A stretch of 64,000 nucleotides of DNA from Phallus indusiatus (GCA_027605045.1 JAQFWX010000007.1:1116001-1180000), one strand, 5' to 3'. Counted from the first letter of the stretch, positions 1-11,144 are shown. Notes: generated from the sequence alone by a model not told the origin. Made by a program: numbers and translations.

Positions 1-574
1 TTTTAGTCAATGACAAAAGTGTTGCAAAAAAATCTTGACAGAAAGTCTCAAAAGGTTTCTTGAACTTGGGTTCCAAAGTGTCGCCGTTACTTGCATTATC
101 GCACGGGTTGTCCCATTGACGTTCACATCATGGAAAACAGGTTTTCAGATGTCTCCACTATACATGGATATTTTGAGGGATGGGATATGGGTTTACATGA
201 TTTTGTTTCGTAAGGGTAGCTTTGATTTTAAACTTGCTTTCCGCCCACTAACTGAAAAGTCTCAAATCAGTAACTTTCTTACTATCTGGTATCTATATGC
301 ACACTGAGAGCCTTCAGGGTCTATCGTTTGCTATGTAAGTTGATAACAAACTTTGGTGGACCATAAGTTTGATAACCGAATAATTCAGATGGACATATGC
401 GGCATCCAGTATCTGTGTAAGTGCTCCCAATAGAGGCATACAATTACCATTCTTTGACAATCACTGCTATTACAGTGCACGCGTCTGATATTGAACCTTT
501 ATCATTCGGTGAATTGTGTTGGGGTCCGCTCGGATCTCAGCGTTTTCTCGTTGTACTCGTTGTACAGCTGCTAA
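1..574 (+). CDS. DUF6533-type membrane protein, 3' part (cut by left window edge)
   Basis: This is the last four exons of a copy of the array family; the 5' part lies outside the window. Visible pieces are the exon holding FLELGFQSVAVTCIIARVV and the family signature LRDGIWVYMILF (about 58-210), a short exon encoding a membrane segment near 266-330, the exon before 420, and the last exon opening at 476 with TRLILNLYHSV. The last exon runs past the usual stop because of a local substitution and ends with TAA at 572-574. Frame and splice sites were set by alignment to the complete copy starting at 1481. It may well be intact; only the missing left part prevents judging this. Function of the family is unknown. 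Confidence 0.75.
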
Positions 575-858
575 GACTCTTGATATGGAAACTCAGTGAG
601 TTGCCGAATCAAGAGTCTTCACCGCGCTGAGTTGCCATGTCAGGAATCTTTACCGCGTCTCGCAAAACATTCATACATTTTCTGCTCAGAATCCTGCTTT
701 CACCCACCCTTCACAATAAGTTTCATAATATTTAAATTCTACCACTTCTTCATATTTAATCTTCCCTCAAACCATACAGTACAAGTCTATATCCCACAAC
801 AGGTTTTTTCGCTTCGTGCCACGGCAGCTCGCGCGTCAAACACTCATGGCCCACAGCT

Positions 859-1149
859 TCATCGCCAGAATGATCGCCTGGAAATGCTGATGTCAATGAA
901 ATGCGAATAAATCGGTCTTGGTGGTTGAGAAATATCTTCAAAGTGTGGCGGACTTGAGATCAGATCTTGCAAAAAAAAAATAAAGTTCGTCAACGCTGCT
1001 TTTTCCGCCGTGGATATGTTGTTTCTGCCGATCCAATCCTTCTGGAATATAGAAAAGCCATCGCGTCGAGATAGGGGTATCAACTCTGCAAGAGAGTGAG
1101 CCATGGTAATACGGAAGGCAACCAAAATGACTGAAGGCGCCGCGGCCAT
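859..1149 (-). pseudogene. Divergent ORF remnant associated with DUF6533 copies
   Basis: An ORF on the minus strand, placed head to head with the DUF6533 copy at 1481. A stretch beginning MAHSLAEL and continuing through a basic segment recurs at 40,715 (MAHFPAEL, stopped after 24 codons) and in decayed form near 54,400, each time divergently placed upstream of a DUF6533 gene. The recurrence shows it travelled with the duplicated unit. I do not recognise the protein. It could be the 5' end of a lost gene or simply a conserved part of the duplicated promoter. No clear full-length copy is present, so I treat it as a remnant. Confidence 0.4.
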
Positions 1150-1480
1150 GGAAATTTGTTTTCATTGTGCACAATATGAAGACAGATCTGGCTTGGAACC
1201 CTGTGTTGCGATGACGTTTGGTGACTGGCTCCTGTCAGAAGTTGATACACGCTGCACTTTTATATGAATTTGTGAAGTCTGAGATTGCTTCTCATTACTG
1301 AAAAGTCCAATCAGAGCTCTTTGTGTGGACGGATGAATTACGAGGGTACCTCTTAGCAACTGAGGAGCGGTCGCTGCGTGCAGGTACAATTAGCGCTGGA
1401 ATCATCCTAACCTTTAAACAGTGTTGTTGAAATCACAGGTCAAACAGGACTATCCCCTATCATCCCACAAGAAAACCACC

Positions 1481-2824
1481 ATGTCGCTCCCAACGCAAAC
1501 TGTGCAAAACCTTCAACTCGGTTACCCGCTTTTGTTCAACATTGGTGATGGACCTTCTCTACTCTTATGCAGAATGACTGACTTTCACGTACTGCAGTCG
1601 CTGGCACTACACTGATTATCTGGGATACCCTTTTGACCTTCGATGAAGAAGTGAGCCTCATTTGATACGTAGTATATCACATGCTGAATCTCAAAGCAGA
1701 TAGCGTTTATCCGACTGTACGCAATCCTCGTTGATCCTGACATATCTGGCATACATATATTGAAGGCTTTAGATCCAAGGCCGGTATTTTTGTAAAAGTA
1801 CTATACTGTATGGCTCGGTACATCGCCCTTGTACTTTATATGTGCGTTTCTCCTCAGACCAGTTTCACAACCTCTAATGACCTTCTTTTTCAAAGTATGC
1901 TAACGTTTGTTTTCGTTGGAAATCATGAACAACTTAGCTATTGTTCAAGAATTATGTGGTTCGTCAATTTCGCCGGCACAACTATAGTAGTGTGCTCAAA
2001 TATATTACTCATACAACGAGGTATGCGATGAGCCAAAGATTAGGAAGAGTTAAAAATAATGGTGCTTAGTATATGCATTTTGTGGCCGTTCAAGACCATT
2101 ACTCTGGTTCCTCTCTCTCACATTATTATCGATTCTAACTTCGGTGGTGGTTATCCTGGTTGTGAGCATACCCAAATATCAGGCTGTTGACTTACAAGAG
2201 AATCTTCCTGCACCTTTCGGAAACTGCGTTGTCGAAGACTATTCCAGAATGTTATCATTAATCTTGTGAGAATTCTGAAATTATATGTAACGAAATCATA
2301 AAAAAACCTGACAGCAAGTACTCAAAAGTTTCCTCGAGACTGGATTTCAAGTTATCTGCTTCGTTTGCATTATCACACGAGTTGCCACATTACAGTTCAC
2401 GTCATGGAGAACAGGTGTTTGGGTGCCTTCGCTATACATGGATTTCTTGAGGGATGGGATATGGGTATTCGTGTTTCTGTTTCGTAAGTTAATCCGAACT
2501 TGCTTTCAATTCCCATAATTGAAGATACTTATCTAGCGGTTTGCTTGCTCTCTGGGGTTTATTTCCGCACTGGGCGCCCTGAAGGCCTGTCCTTTGCTGC
2601 GTAAGTTTAATTAAAGAAACCTTTTGGTATGCTATTTGCTGACCAGATGAATTAAGATGGTTATATGTGGCTTCCAGTATCTGTGTAAGTATTGGAGAGA
2701 TACAAGTATCGTTTTTCACTACTAATCGCTGATGCTATTCCAGTGCACGCGTCTGATATTGAACCTAAACTATTCGGTTAGGAAGCGTAATTTAAGCATA
2801 TTTGACTCATTGAACAGCTATTGA
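1481..2824 (+). CDS. DUF6533-type multi-pass membrane protein (reference copy)
   Basis: Ten exons splice cleanly: 1481-1544, 1598-1650, 1700-1716, 1773-1841, 1896-2020, 2070-2265, 2329-2483, 2537-2600, 2657-2684 and 2744-2824, giving 283 aa. All introns are 44-63 bp with GT..AG ends, and exon 3 is a 17-nt microexon. Residues 22-67 (VAGTTLIIWDTLLTFDEE, then KVLYCMARYIALVLY) match the N-terminal DUF6533 domain of basidiomycete membrane proteins, where a helix with an acidic TFDEE end is followed by an RY-containing helix. Further hydrophobic segments include MWFVNFAGTTIVVCSNILL, one in PLLWFLSLTLLSILTSVVVI, VICFVCIITRVAT and GIWVFVFLF, so six or seven helices are likely. The C-terminus TRLILNLNYSV resembles the SRLxLNLR ending of the family. 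The protein is presumably in a membrane; its role is unknown. Start chosen because every paralogue begins MSLPxQ or similar here. Confidence 0.85.
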
Positions 2825-3350
2825 GCAAGCGCAGGCTTCTCTGGTCTGTATAAAATAATTCTTACAAACAGACAAGTTTCGCAAATAATTAGACTGTCCA
2901 AAGGTTGCAGCGAATCGCATCTTCAAGGCCCTCCAGCCTAAACAGGAATTCATGCAGGCATTTCTGAAGAACCTTCTGTTGAATAAATGGTCATTGAAAT
3001 ATTGACAGGAGATCTCAGAGTGACTGAAATAAATGACATCTTTTGCCGATGCGGCAGCGGTTTATCATTACAAACCTTGCGATGTCAACTTTTGTATGCA
3101 GTGATCCTTCTGCTGAAAAATCCACGTGCCGTATGTATAAGACAAGTTCAGTATCCACATTCCGAGTTCGTAGGCTACACTGTACAAGCAGTACAGCTTC
3201 TTTCCGTTGGTGTTTTCCTTACAAGACATTAAGCTAGGTTCGGGAAGTGGTGATTGAATTGCAATAACACTTAAATTGTGTTCCCGTCGATAGTCTTTCA
3301 ACGTTCAACGTCAACCATGATTCATTGTATGTGATTTGATTGAACTCGCT
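2825..3350 (+). repeat. 3' flank of the DUF6533 unit (inverted partner near 38.58-38.99 kb)
   Basis: No gene seen. The stretch is homologous in reverse orientation to 38,580-38,990, the 3' flank of the minus-strand copy at 38,987-40,337. Shared blocks include one around CAAGTTTCGCAAATAATTAG and one around TTCCGTTGGTGTTTTCCTTA. Short ORFs here (for example 2987-3232) are not conserved in frame and are taken as chance. Confidence 0.6.
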
Positions 3351-3677
3351 CTTTGAAGGAGTGTGAACCAGTTGGTTCGCGCGAGTCGCGCCGAACCTAT
3401 GGGACTGCGGTGGTTTTCAAGTTGTCGTGCTTAGTACATAAACGCTTGAAGCTCAGTTCAAAGTTGCAGAATACCCGAATACCCATAATACGCGAGTTTC
3501 ACCTTTTACCTTAGTATCTTACACATTATCTACATACAATGATTGGATTTTGAGCTTTCCGTATTTAATTTTATTTAATTTCTATTTAATTTTGAATTAA
3601 TTTGTTTTACTTCCGGGGATACCCACCACTATAATAGGTGTCCCAAGAATAGCACCTCACTGGCCTGATATATACAT
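3351..3677. other. Intergenic, AT-rich, no gene seen
   Basis: Contains an AT-rich run at about 3560-3610 built of TATTTAATTT-like units. Nothing else recognisable. Confidence 0.5.
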
Positions 3678-3922
3678 ATGTGGAAGATATTCTCCACCTA
3701 TGATATCTCCGACGACGCCACATCCTTTTGCGATTTGAACTCTAGGGTTGTATTTTTCCTATCAGAAACTGAGGTATGTTCTAATCTTTTAATGATTTTG
3801 TGGAGTCTGAGATTGATCTTTGTTGCCAGTACGGAGAGTCGAGACTCGGACGCACTGAGTGATAAGAGCAGTTGAGGAGTAATCGTTCCACGCGGCGAAT
3901 GGGAGCCGGCACCGAAGGCCCT
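3678..3922 (+). promoter_or_regulatory. Upstream region of the DUF6533 copy at 11,418, now separated by a transposon
   Basis: The block is colinear with 16,440-16,660, which lies directly upstream of the paralogue at 16,747. Shared words include TATGATATCTC and GATAAGAGCAGTTGAGGAG. In the paralogue it continues straight through GCCCTCGAG into the leader. Here it stops at GCCCT (3918-3922) and the continuation resumes at 11,340. The segment is therefore the distal promoter of the 11,418 copy pushed 7.4 kb away by the insertion. Confidence 0.75.
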
Positions 3923-3936
3923 CATCAGTGATCTGG
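3921..3936. repeat. Left target duplication (CT) and 14-bp terminal inverted repeat
   Basis: CT at 3921-3922 followed by CATCAGTGATCTGG at 3923-3936, the exact complement of the right end. Confidence 0.9.
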
Positions 3937-4062
3937 GAAGCGTGCTCCAGCGCCTCCTGAAGTGTCTGGACCTGGGGAGAGGCATGGAGCACCTAGCCCG
4001 ATCTTGCCGTGTCCTTGGCACTCCTCAGGGCTCCACGGAGTAGCGGATGTATATAAGTCATC

Positions 4063-4222
4063 AGTGCTCCAGGAGGATTCGCTGATTCAGGAGGATTCGC
4101 TGATTCGGGAGGATTCGCTGATTCGGGAGGATTCGCTGGTTCAAGATGGTTCACTGGTTCAAAATGCTTTGCTTCTTCAGGAGGATTTGCTGGTTCAGAA
4201 TTACCCGTTCGTTCAGGATTAA
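4063..4222. repeat. Subterminal minisatellite of the transposon (18-bp units)
   Basis: About four near-perfect 18-bp units of AGGAGGATTCGCTGATTC (one with A for G) are followed by decayed units built on GGTTCACTGGTTCAAAATG-like words. Both strands are open across it (Ala-Asn-Pro-Pro-Glu-Ser repeats on the minus strand), because an 18-bp unit keeps frame. I see no further coding evidence. Subterminal repeats of this kind are typical transposase-binding regions. Confidence 0.7.
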
Positions 4223-4290
4223 TTGTTTGTTTAGGACGAGCCATTGCTCCAACGCTATTTTGCATTGCATAGTACATACAAGCAATACAA

Positions 4291-6520
4291 TCAAATTTGA
4301 ACTATATTATCACCGATTAGACCTCCTTCATCCTGGCTTTCAAAGTCATCATCCTGATCATCTGGGAAGCTAATGTCTTCCTGTTCACTTCCACTCTCTT
4401 CCTCTGGCAAATGTTCCTCAGAACGCTCATTGATACCTATAGACCCGGCATCATTATCAAATCCATCCGGCGCCTCACCATCTTCATCATCCGAGTCTTC
4501 GATGACGAACTTGGATTTTTGAGTCTGCAAACAATTGCTGAATGGTCGCTCGAGTTTGTTCGCCCCTCGGTCGTGAATTTCTCGCCGAAGCTCAAGGCAT
4601 TGTTGAGGCTTCAGTTTCGCGACGTCTTTGATATTATCCAAAAGAGTTGCGTAGTGTTCTGCATATTTGGTTGCCCCGAAGTTGACGCTAGTTTTGTGGC
4701 CGTCATTCAGTGCATACTCGTGGAGGGCATTCATGATCTGGAGCGAATAATTAGCAGATTTTATTAAATCGATTGAGCCTTACCGTTACTGCGGTAAATG
4801 CAATCATGCAAAGTGGAATGGGATTGAGCTTGTCCGGGCGCAAACGTGCCACACCATCCTTGGCTTCATAAGCCGCCCCAACAATGATGGTGGCTATAGC
4901 GGGATGTCCGAAAGGCCGTCGCTGCCGTTCCTACCAACTGAGTTAGTATTGATCAAGACAGGTCAGCAATAACTTACTCTCGTTCCACCCTCGATGCTAC
5001 CATATACCCACCGCGTGTCCTCCAATAGCCAAGAAGCACGCGCCTTGATAGCATCGGGGTCATTGCCTAAATCATATGCAGGACCACTTACAATAGCCTG
5101 CGCCAAGCTTTTCCACTTATTGCGGGTGCGTGCGATATGGGCGCGGATCTGTATTATCTATTAGAATCTTCTTGCAATGTGTATGTTACTCACAATCCGA
5201 GAGATCCAAATAGTCATTTCAACGTCCTGTATATCAGGAAAGTCAAGGTTGGCATAGTGGAGCGCGGAATTCACAAATTTGTTGCTGATTATGGCGGTTG
5301 GAAAAGGATTCTCAGTGACGAGGAAAAGATGCAGATAATGCTTGGCTTGAGTGAGTATCTTCTGATATTCAGGAGTATATGACGATAATGCGCAGGGTTT
5401 GTCGATGATCACAAGGCCCGGATGGGCTTGGGGGGCTGTGGGGATATCCTGATCCAAGGTGGGAGGGATAGGGGATAGTCCAGGAATTGGCGGCGGGGTT
5501 TCAGTTCTGGTAGAGATCGATGGTATGGAAATAGGGGCTCGGCGGCTTCGGGTAATGGCTGACATAGATCCCTCCCGACTTGAGTCTGAGGTCATGGTTA
5601 AGTGGTTGGTGAGGATGCGGGTTCGGGTGTTCATAATGTTGGGGGTAGATGAACGTGAAGTTCGGGTACTCAGAATACTGGGGGTAGTTGAATGTGAAGT
5701 GGTGGGTTGACTTGAGGAGGAAGAATCATATCCGCCTCCTGTTTGACTGAGAAAAAAACATCAGAAGCGAAAATTAGCCATGATCAAGCTTACGCAGAAA
5801 TTTTTGCCCTCAACTCCTCAGCTGTTGGTAGCTTCCTGCTTGTACGACTACGTTTGGCCTGGTGGATGGCTAGAACATCTTGCGCTTCAGGTTGTTCGGC
5901 AGTGCGCTGCAAATATGAGATACTACATAATACGAATAATCATACAATTTCTTACCTTTATTTGCTGTAGTTGCTTGTCTTTTTCTGCAAGCTGGGCCTT
6001 GTAAAACTCGATTAGGGCAACCTGTTGAGCAGCATTGTCGATTCCAACCTCTGGTGCTGGTGTTCGCTGGAGTTCAGGTGGGATTACAAGTGACTCGCCG
6101 GCATCAATTTGAGCGGATGGGGAATCTCCATCAGCTTCCCCGTCCTCGTCGGCATCATGCTCCACGGAGTCCTGATAATGCGTTAGTGAACATCACATCA
6201 CGCAGGTCAGCATGCGATCATACGCTTACGCCAGTAGGGGCTGCAGTGGCATCACCGCGCCCTTTGACTACACCTCGCTCACTTCCCCCATTTTGTCCGC
6301 TTTTTTGGCCAGATCCTGTGTTCTGCCCATCGCCTGCATTTGCCCGAGTTATTACAACTTGTTCTGCTGTGGCGGTGGCAGCGGCAGTTTGCGGTCTTCC
6401 CCTGCCTTTTTTCGCGCTGGTGCTGTGTGAACTTTTACGTGCTGGCGCCGCCGAAGTTGATGTTGCTGTGGCAGATCGAGTTACTCGAGTTGTTCGAGTT
6501 GTGGTCTGAGACGCAGACAT
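4291..6520 (-). CDS. DUF6532-like protein with AT-hook, encoded by the transposon
   Basis: Seven exons splice in frame: 6520-6230, 6171-5956, 5906-5794, 5746-5194, 5148-4978, 4930-4784 and 4737-4291, giving 645 aa. The first 100 residues are Ser/Thr/Ala-rich and hold KKGRGRPQ, an AT-hook core. A Glu/Asp-rich stretch, a likely coiled coil (IEFYKAQLAEKDKQLQQIK) and a basic KRSRTSRK segment follow. The middle to C-terminal globular part starts near YQKILTQAKHYLHLFL and includes ENPFPTAIISNKFV, HIARTRNKWKSLAQ, YDLGNDP and NALHEYALNDG; it fits the fungal DUF6532 family. The tail is strongly acidic. Start taken at MSASQ rather than an upstream in-frame ATG because of the composition change. The gene lies downstream of the transposase on the same strand, with 158 bp between them. 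Its role is unknown; DNA binding is suggested by the AT-hook. Confidence 0.75.
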
Positions 6521-6678
6521 AGTGAAGGGAAAAAAAGGAGCGCAGCGGTGGATGATGGATGGGTCACGCGTCACGACAAGAAACTTACACGCCGTCGAAG
6601 GAAGCGCTCAGCGGAAGCAAATTCACAACGTGTGTTCGAAAAAAAGTTATATTTTGAACTAATGGTCTATGAAAAATC

Positions 6679-9600
6679 TTAAAAAACTGTTTGATAAATT
6701 CCCTTGCTGTGAAAACAATTTATCCAGAACTCCTCTACCGTTTCCAAGCAGTTCTTGCTGGTTACGCCTGCGAGTCTATGCATAGCTGGAGAGTGGTGGT
6801 ATCGGGGCGCAAGAGGGCATGGCTGAACAACTTGCTCAAGCTCAATAATGTCGCATTGTCGTGTCCCGTTGGAGTTTCGAGCCTTCTTCACCGGGTACAT
6901 CTTTGTTTCTGGGTCCAGTGGGAGTCGGGTGAACCATTCGACGAATGCAAGGTGGGGCCGGTGATCGCCATTTCTGTCACCCACGGGCTTAAAAATCATT
7001 CGAATTTGAGCTACTTCATAACCTGTATGCTAATCAGTTTCAAGTAAATAGAAAAATTTAACAAAGACATACCTTGAATACCGACTTGAATGTCTGTAGA
7101 GTGTGGTTTAGTGTCAATGAAAACGACGTCATAAACGTTTTTCGCAGGTTGAGCCCGTATTGTACGTCTCTCAAGACGGTCATGAAGCTGGTCAAGTAAG
7201 GGAAGTTGAATGCGGAAGAGAGTCCAAATGTCAATGCTGTCGTATGCCGCTGGGATATCATTGACCACGTAGGTCCAATACCTTCTGTGTCCATGTGCGG
7301 CACATTCGCGCCAAGCTTCATACCTCTTGACAGCCTCGCCGAACGCAGCCGGAGTGATAGAAAACAATTCTAAGGCGGTAGCGATGTTTTGCTTGGAAAT
7401 GTGAGCCTTGGTTGAGAGGATCGGCTCGTAAACGATGTCTGAAATCTCCACTTCATCGTGCAGGTTCCAGGATATATCTCCAACCGTCTCTTCATGTTCG
7501 TCCTCTGGATTAAGGGTGTGTGTTGTTATCTTGCGCTGAAAGCGCCACAATAGGTACCGGTTATAGAAGAGTAGCTTATCTTGACGATCTAGGTAACGGG
7601 CCATTTGCTCCTCATATCCATGTGCGCTGACCAATGAATATGGAAGCTTTGCAATGTCTTGATGATATCGTTCAGGGGTTTCAGTAGAGAAATTGGCGGT
7701 GGAACCGACACGACGGATGAATTCGACATAGTGATGTCGAGTATGAAGTTTGGGAATGTTGAAGTGATGGATGGTCCCGCTCTTCCCGCGACGTGCATTG
7801 GTGCGAATGAAAATATCTTTGTATCGATGAAAATCTTTGTTGTACTCTTCCAACTGTTGTAGGGTGCGGTCAGTATGGGAGATATATTGAGCCATGTAAA
7901 TAAAATCTAGTTCAGCCCGAGTGGCTTTGATTGCGTCCCTGGGTAAATTGTGGTGGTCGGCTACAGCAGCAAGGATATAGCGCTGCATATCCCTGTGTTC
8001 TCGCCCGGTAAATTGAGAAAGCCGCGAAAGGCCGACACTGAAATGGCGGAAGCCAATCTGCTTTGGCTGTTGCATGAAGATGCTATCCATGTCGCTCTTT
8101 CCGATGAGGTTCACCAACCAGGTAGCATGATGGTCCTTGAACGCCTTATGGAGCCCGTGCAGGACGTCAGGCCCAATGACCTTGCAAATATCCAACCCGG
8201 CCATATCTTCCCAAAATGGCGACTCAACACCATTCAATCCCACCTTCCGACAGGCCTCTGCAAACATCCACGTCACTTCCTTTGCTGTCATTGAGGGCGT
8301 AACTGGCAATGACGCCCGTATTGATCGAAGACGCGCAAGGATTGAGGCACCTGTGCGTGGGATGCACGCATGCGCGGCACCGAGATCAGCCTTGCCTGAT
8401 TCGCAGGGAACGCATTGGTTGGTAGTCAAGCAGGCAATTAGGCCCTGCTCAGGTAGATCACAAGCGAAGATAACCAGACGAAGTATCTCCTTGCGTATGT
8501 AACCTTCGCTATCGACCATTTGTTTAGGTATATGTGAGTAGAGTTTGAGGGATGCGAGCGTGATCTTGAGACATTCGTGAAATAGCCGGCTGCGCAGATA
8601 CCCCGGTAACCGCTGGTATTCACCACTGGATTTGATGTCGAGGTGTACAAATTTTGCTTCAGGAAGAAGGGCGGTGCACATGAAGGCTCGTCTGCTAGGA
8701 GCAGTACGAACGTGAGTGCGAACATGGCCATTGGCAATGAGTAACGGCTTGATTTTTTTGTCGCCTGAGTAATTTGTGAGATGGGTGCTGTCGGACGCTA
8801 ATATGTAAGGTAGGATTGTGACGTCGTCTGGGAATTCAGCTTGGATTTCATGCCATGCGTCGGCAGAAGCGAGTTCGTTATAGCAGCGTTCCGTCCGTTC
8901 CTCGTCAAGATATTCGAAATATGGCACATAGTCCTTCTCGCCAGTGAACTCCGGATTGGCCTCTAGCCATTCCAAGCATTCCACTGGATCGCGGTAAAGA
9001 AGAAGCTGAGGGTCTTTAGGGGCTTCAGGAAGGGTGACCCATCGAAATTTCCAGCGTGGTCCTCCTGGTAGTGACTCAATACGATTCAATAAATCTTTGG
9101 CCGAGTTAAACGAAGGTGCAAACTTGTTGCGCTTCGAGACCTGACAATGACAAATGTGAGTCTGAGATCTGACTACCGCAAGTCCGTTACTCACCCAGTC
9201 TAGTCGCAAAAACGCATCTATTTGGGTTTGTGCCAAACCCGAACGGCCCAACCAGTAAGCTAAACTCCACTCCTCGATGCCAGCAAAGGGATACGTGATG
9301 TTCTCAGGATCGATTTCGTTCGCCATAGCTTGGAGGTAGGGTGTAACACCATTGGAAAAAGTACGAGCTGCGTTCGGGTATGGCCAGGTAAAATAGCGTT
9401 TGGTAGAGGAAGATGGAATGTGGGGTGGGATTGTGCCGTCAGTGGGTGGCGGTGGCGAGTATGGCAGTGGCGATGGTGTAGGTGGCGAAGGTGTGTGTAG
9501 AGATGATGTAGGAGGGATGGGAGAGGGAGGGTCGGCTTCGTCAATGTCCATCTGTAAGTTATACTCTTCGTACTCGTCACTGAGAGACTGATCGGCAGGA

Positions 9601-9749
9601 TTTGGGTCGAGCTGTAAGATTGTTCCGCCACCATGAGCAAGTATCCAGGTCAGACAGGTCGAACTTGCTGCCAAATGGTTTTGAAGTGCTTTTTCGTGCA
9701 GAAATACGCGACGACACGTTGGCGCATTGCACAGAGTCATTCCAAGCAA
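6679..9749 (-). CDS. Plavaka-type transposase
   Basis: Three exons, 9749-9195, 9140-7073 and 7022-6679, give 988 aa. The 54-bp first intron keeps frame, so the reading looks continuous across it. Near the N-terminus is a zinc-binding pattern C7-x4-C12-x12-H25-x6-C32, followed by a Pro-rich linker. Core family blocks are DSTHLTNYSGDKKIKPLL, VRTAPSRRAFMC, a Cys motif CLTTNQCVPC, DICKVIGPDVLHGLHKAF, SRLSQFTGREHRDMQRY and FNIPKLHTRHHYVEF followed by TETPERYH. The C-terminal block ends with LAFVEWF. These match the Plavaka transposases of basidiomycetes, related to the Kyakuja-Dileera-Zisupton group. It should cut and paste the element through its 14-bp ends. No stop or frameshift was seen. ATG at 9740 is an alternative start. 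Confidence 0.9.
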
Positions 9750-9868
9750 CTCTCAATTGCGCTGAAGGAGCTCAGGCTCCCGCAGCGCAACGTTGAAGGA
9801 CACTTGATTGTCACAAGTGTTAAATTCCAGCTCCGCCCGAATTCAACACCACAATCACTCACACACCC

Positions 9869-11031
9869 ATGATCGATCCAAACAACGACCCCTCCGTGGA
9901 GACCGAGGAAGATCGCATAATGGTAAATGACCCCAGCGTGCGAAATTCTACTAAGGGATCCTCACCTGTTGACGAGTTCCCCCCTGATCACGGCGAACGA
10001 TTTTGCATGTCGGGCCTACCTGCTTGTAAATGGGGCAAAAACGAAATCCGACGCTACAAGATATATCGCGTTCCGACAGAAGCAACAGCTTTCTTTGGTA
10101 TACCTGGAGAAAAATTCCGTCAAACTCAATGGTACCGCCCGGAATATGAAGATATTCTACATTATCAAACCCCCGAAGATCTGGTATCGGCCAATGCAGG
10201 TCAAGATAAAGTGCGCGAGCTTCTTCTGCTCCTGAAGAGCATACAGATGCGCGATTCGAGCATCCCCATACCCGGCAATAAGGACGACTATAGTGGGCAG
10301 GAAGCCTGGACCGACCAAGCCGTCAAGATCATGCTGCAGATGCTAGGCATGGAATGTCAAGGACAAACGTTCGTTCGAAATCAAAATCGCATCAAATTGC
10401 AGCAACATGGTAACATATCAGCAGTCACCATCGACACTGCTGTTGTGGACGAACGCCACACTCTCTATCTACTTCTACTGACCGAACACAAGGTTTGGGA
10501 CGTCAACAGCACTCCCTTCGCCCAGCTAATGGCGGGCGCAATCGCCGCATTTCAATTCAACAACAAGATTCGTGCCCAACTGGATAAACCAATTCTTGAA
10601 AGCATGGTGAGCTTTTTTTTTTTCTCAAATAAGTTCATTATGTATCATATCTGTAGATATTTCCCGGAATTATCTGGCTCGGCAGCGTGCCCTCTTTTTA
10701 CCGTATCAAAATCACACAAGAACTTGCAGATGCCGTCAAATTCGGACGTCGCCCGGCCCATGAGACTCATATAGCTGAGCTCCGTCCCCCCATTGAGAAA
10801 CGCTGGAGAGGCTACGGTCTCTGGCGTCTTCGCAACCGACCTATCATCATGAAGATTCTGGAGAACATGAAAGATTTTTTGCCGACAAACATCGACCATA
10901 TACCTGATGGCTGGAGACGCTTTATGTCGACTGGGAGCGAGCCGTCAGGTGATTCGTCGGATGATGATACGATAATGGATACGGCTGGGTTCGAAGATGT
11001 GTACTCTCAGAGAGAGCAAACTGAGTTTTGA
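9869..11031 (+). CDS. PD-(D/E)xK-like protein of unknown function, carried by the transposon
   Basis: Two exons, 9869-10606 and 10657-11031, with the intron closing on CTGTAG, give 370 aa. The gene is divergent from the transposase, with 119 bp between the two starts. The central part reads AVTIDTAVVDE, then LLLLTEHKVWD, then FAQLMAGAIAAFQFNN. This order (acidic residue, hydrophobic strand, E-x-K, then Q-x-x-A-E/G-A-I-A-x-F-Q) is like a family of Agaricomycete hypothetical proteins that look like PD-(D/E)xK nuclease folds. PSFYRIKITQELADAV and NRPIIMKILENMKDFL at the C-terminus also fit that family. The tail is acidic. The nuclease reading is inference from motif order; catalytic function is not established. 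It is inside the element's inverted repeats, so it moves with it. Confidence 0.7.
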
Positions 11032-11144
11032 TGTTTCTGTACACAATTCCATCGTTTTTTCCATACATAATTGTACCTGCCTGTCAAATCCTATGCGAAA
11101 TTATGCTATTCTGTTTTGACTACTGAATTTACACGAGTGATTAC

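Noticed and set aside
596..910. 104-codon plus-strand ORF between the first two DUF6533 copies
   Set aside because: Not conserved in the equivalent flanks of other copies; overlaps the divergent remnant in another frame.
2743..2781. Alternative reading of the last DUF6533 exon as VHASDIEPKLFG followed by a stop
   Set aside because: It is open in several copies, but the GTAAGT donor of the preceding exon fixes phase 0. The other frame gives the TRLILNLN motif in all copies, including the most diverged one.
4063..4142. CRISPR-like direct repeats
   Set aside because: Units are contiguous without spacers, and the organism is a eukaryote; this is a minisatellite.
3962..4277. Open reading frames on both strands through the left-end minisatellite of the transposon
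   Set aside because: An 18-bp tandem repeat keeps any frame open; there is no sequence outside the repeat that supports a protein.
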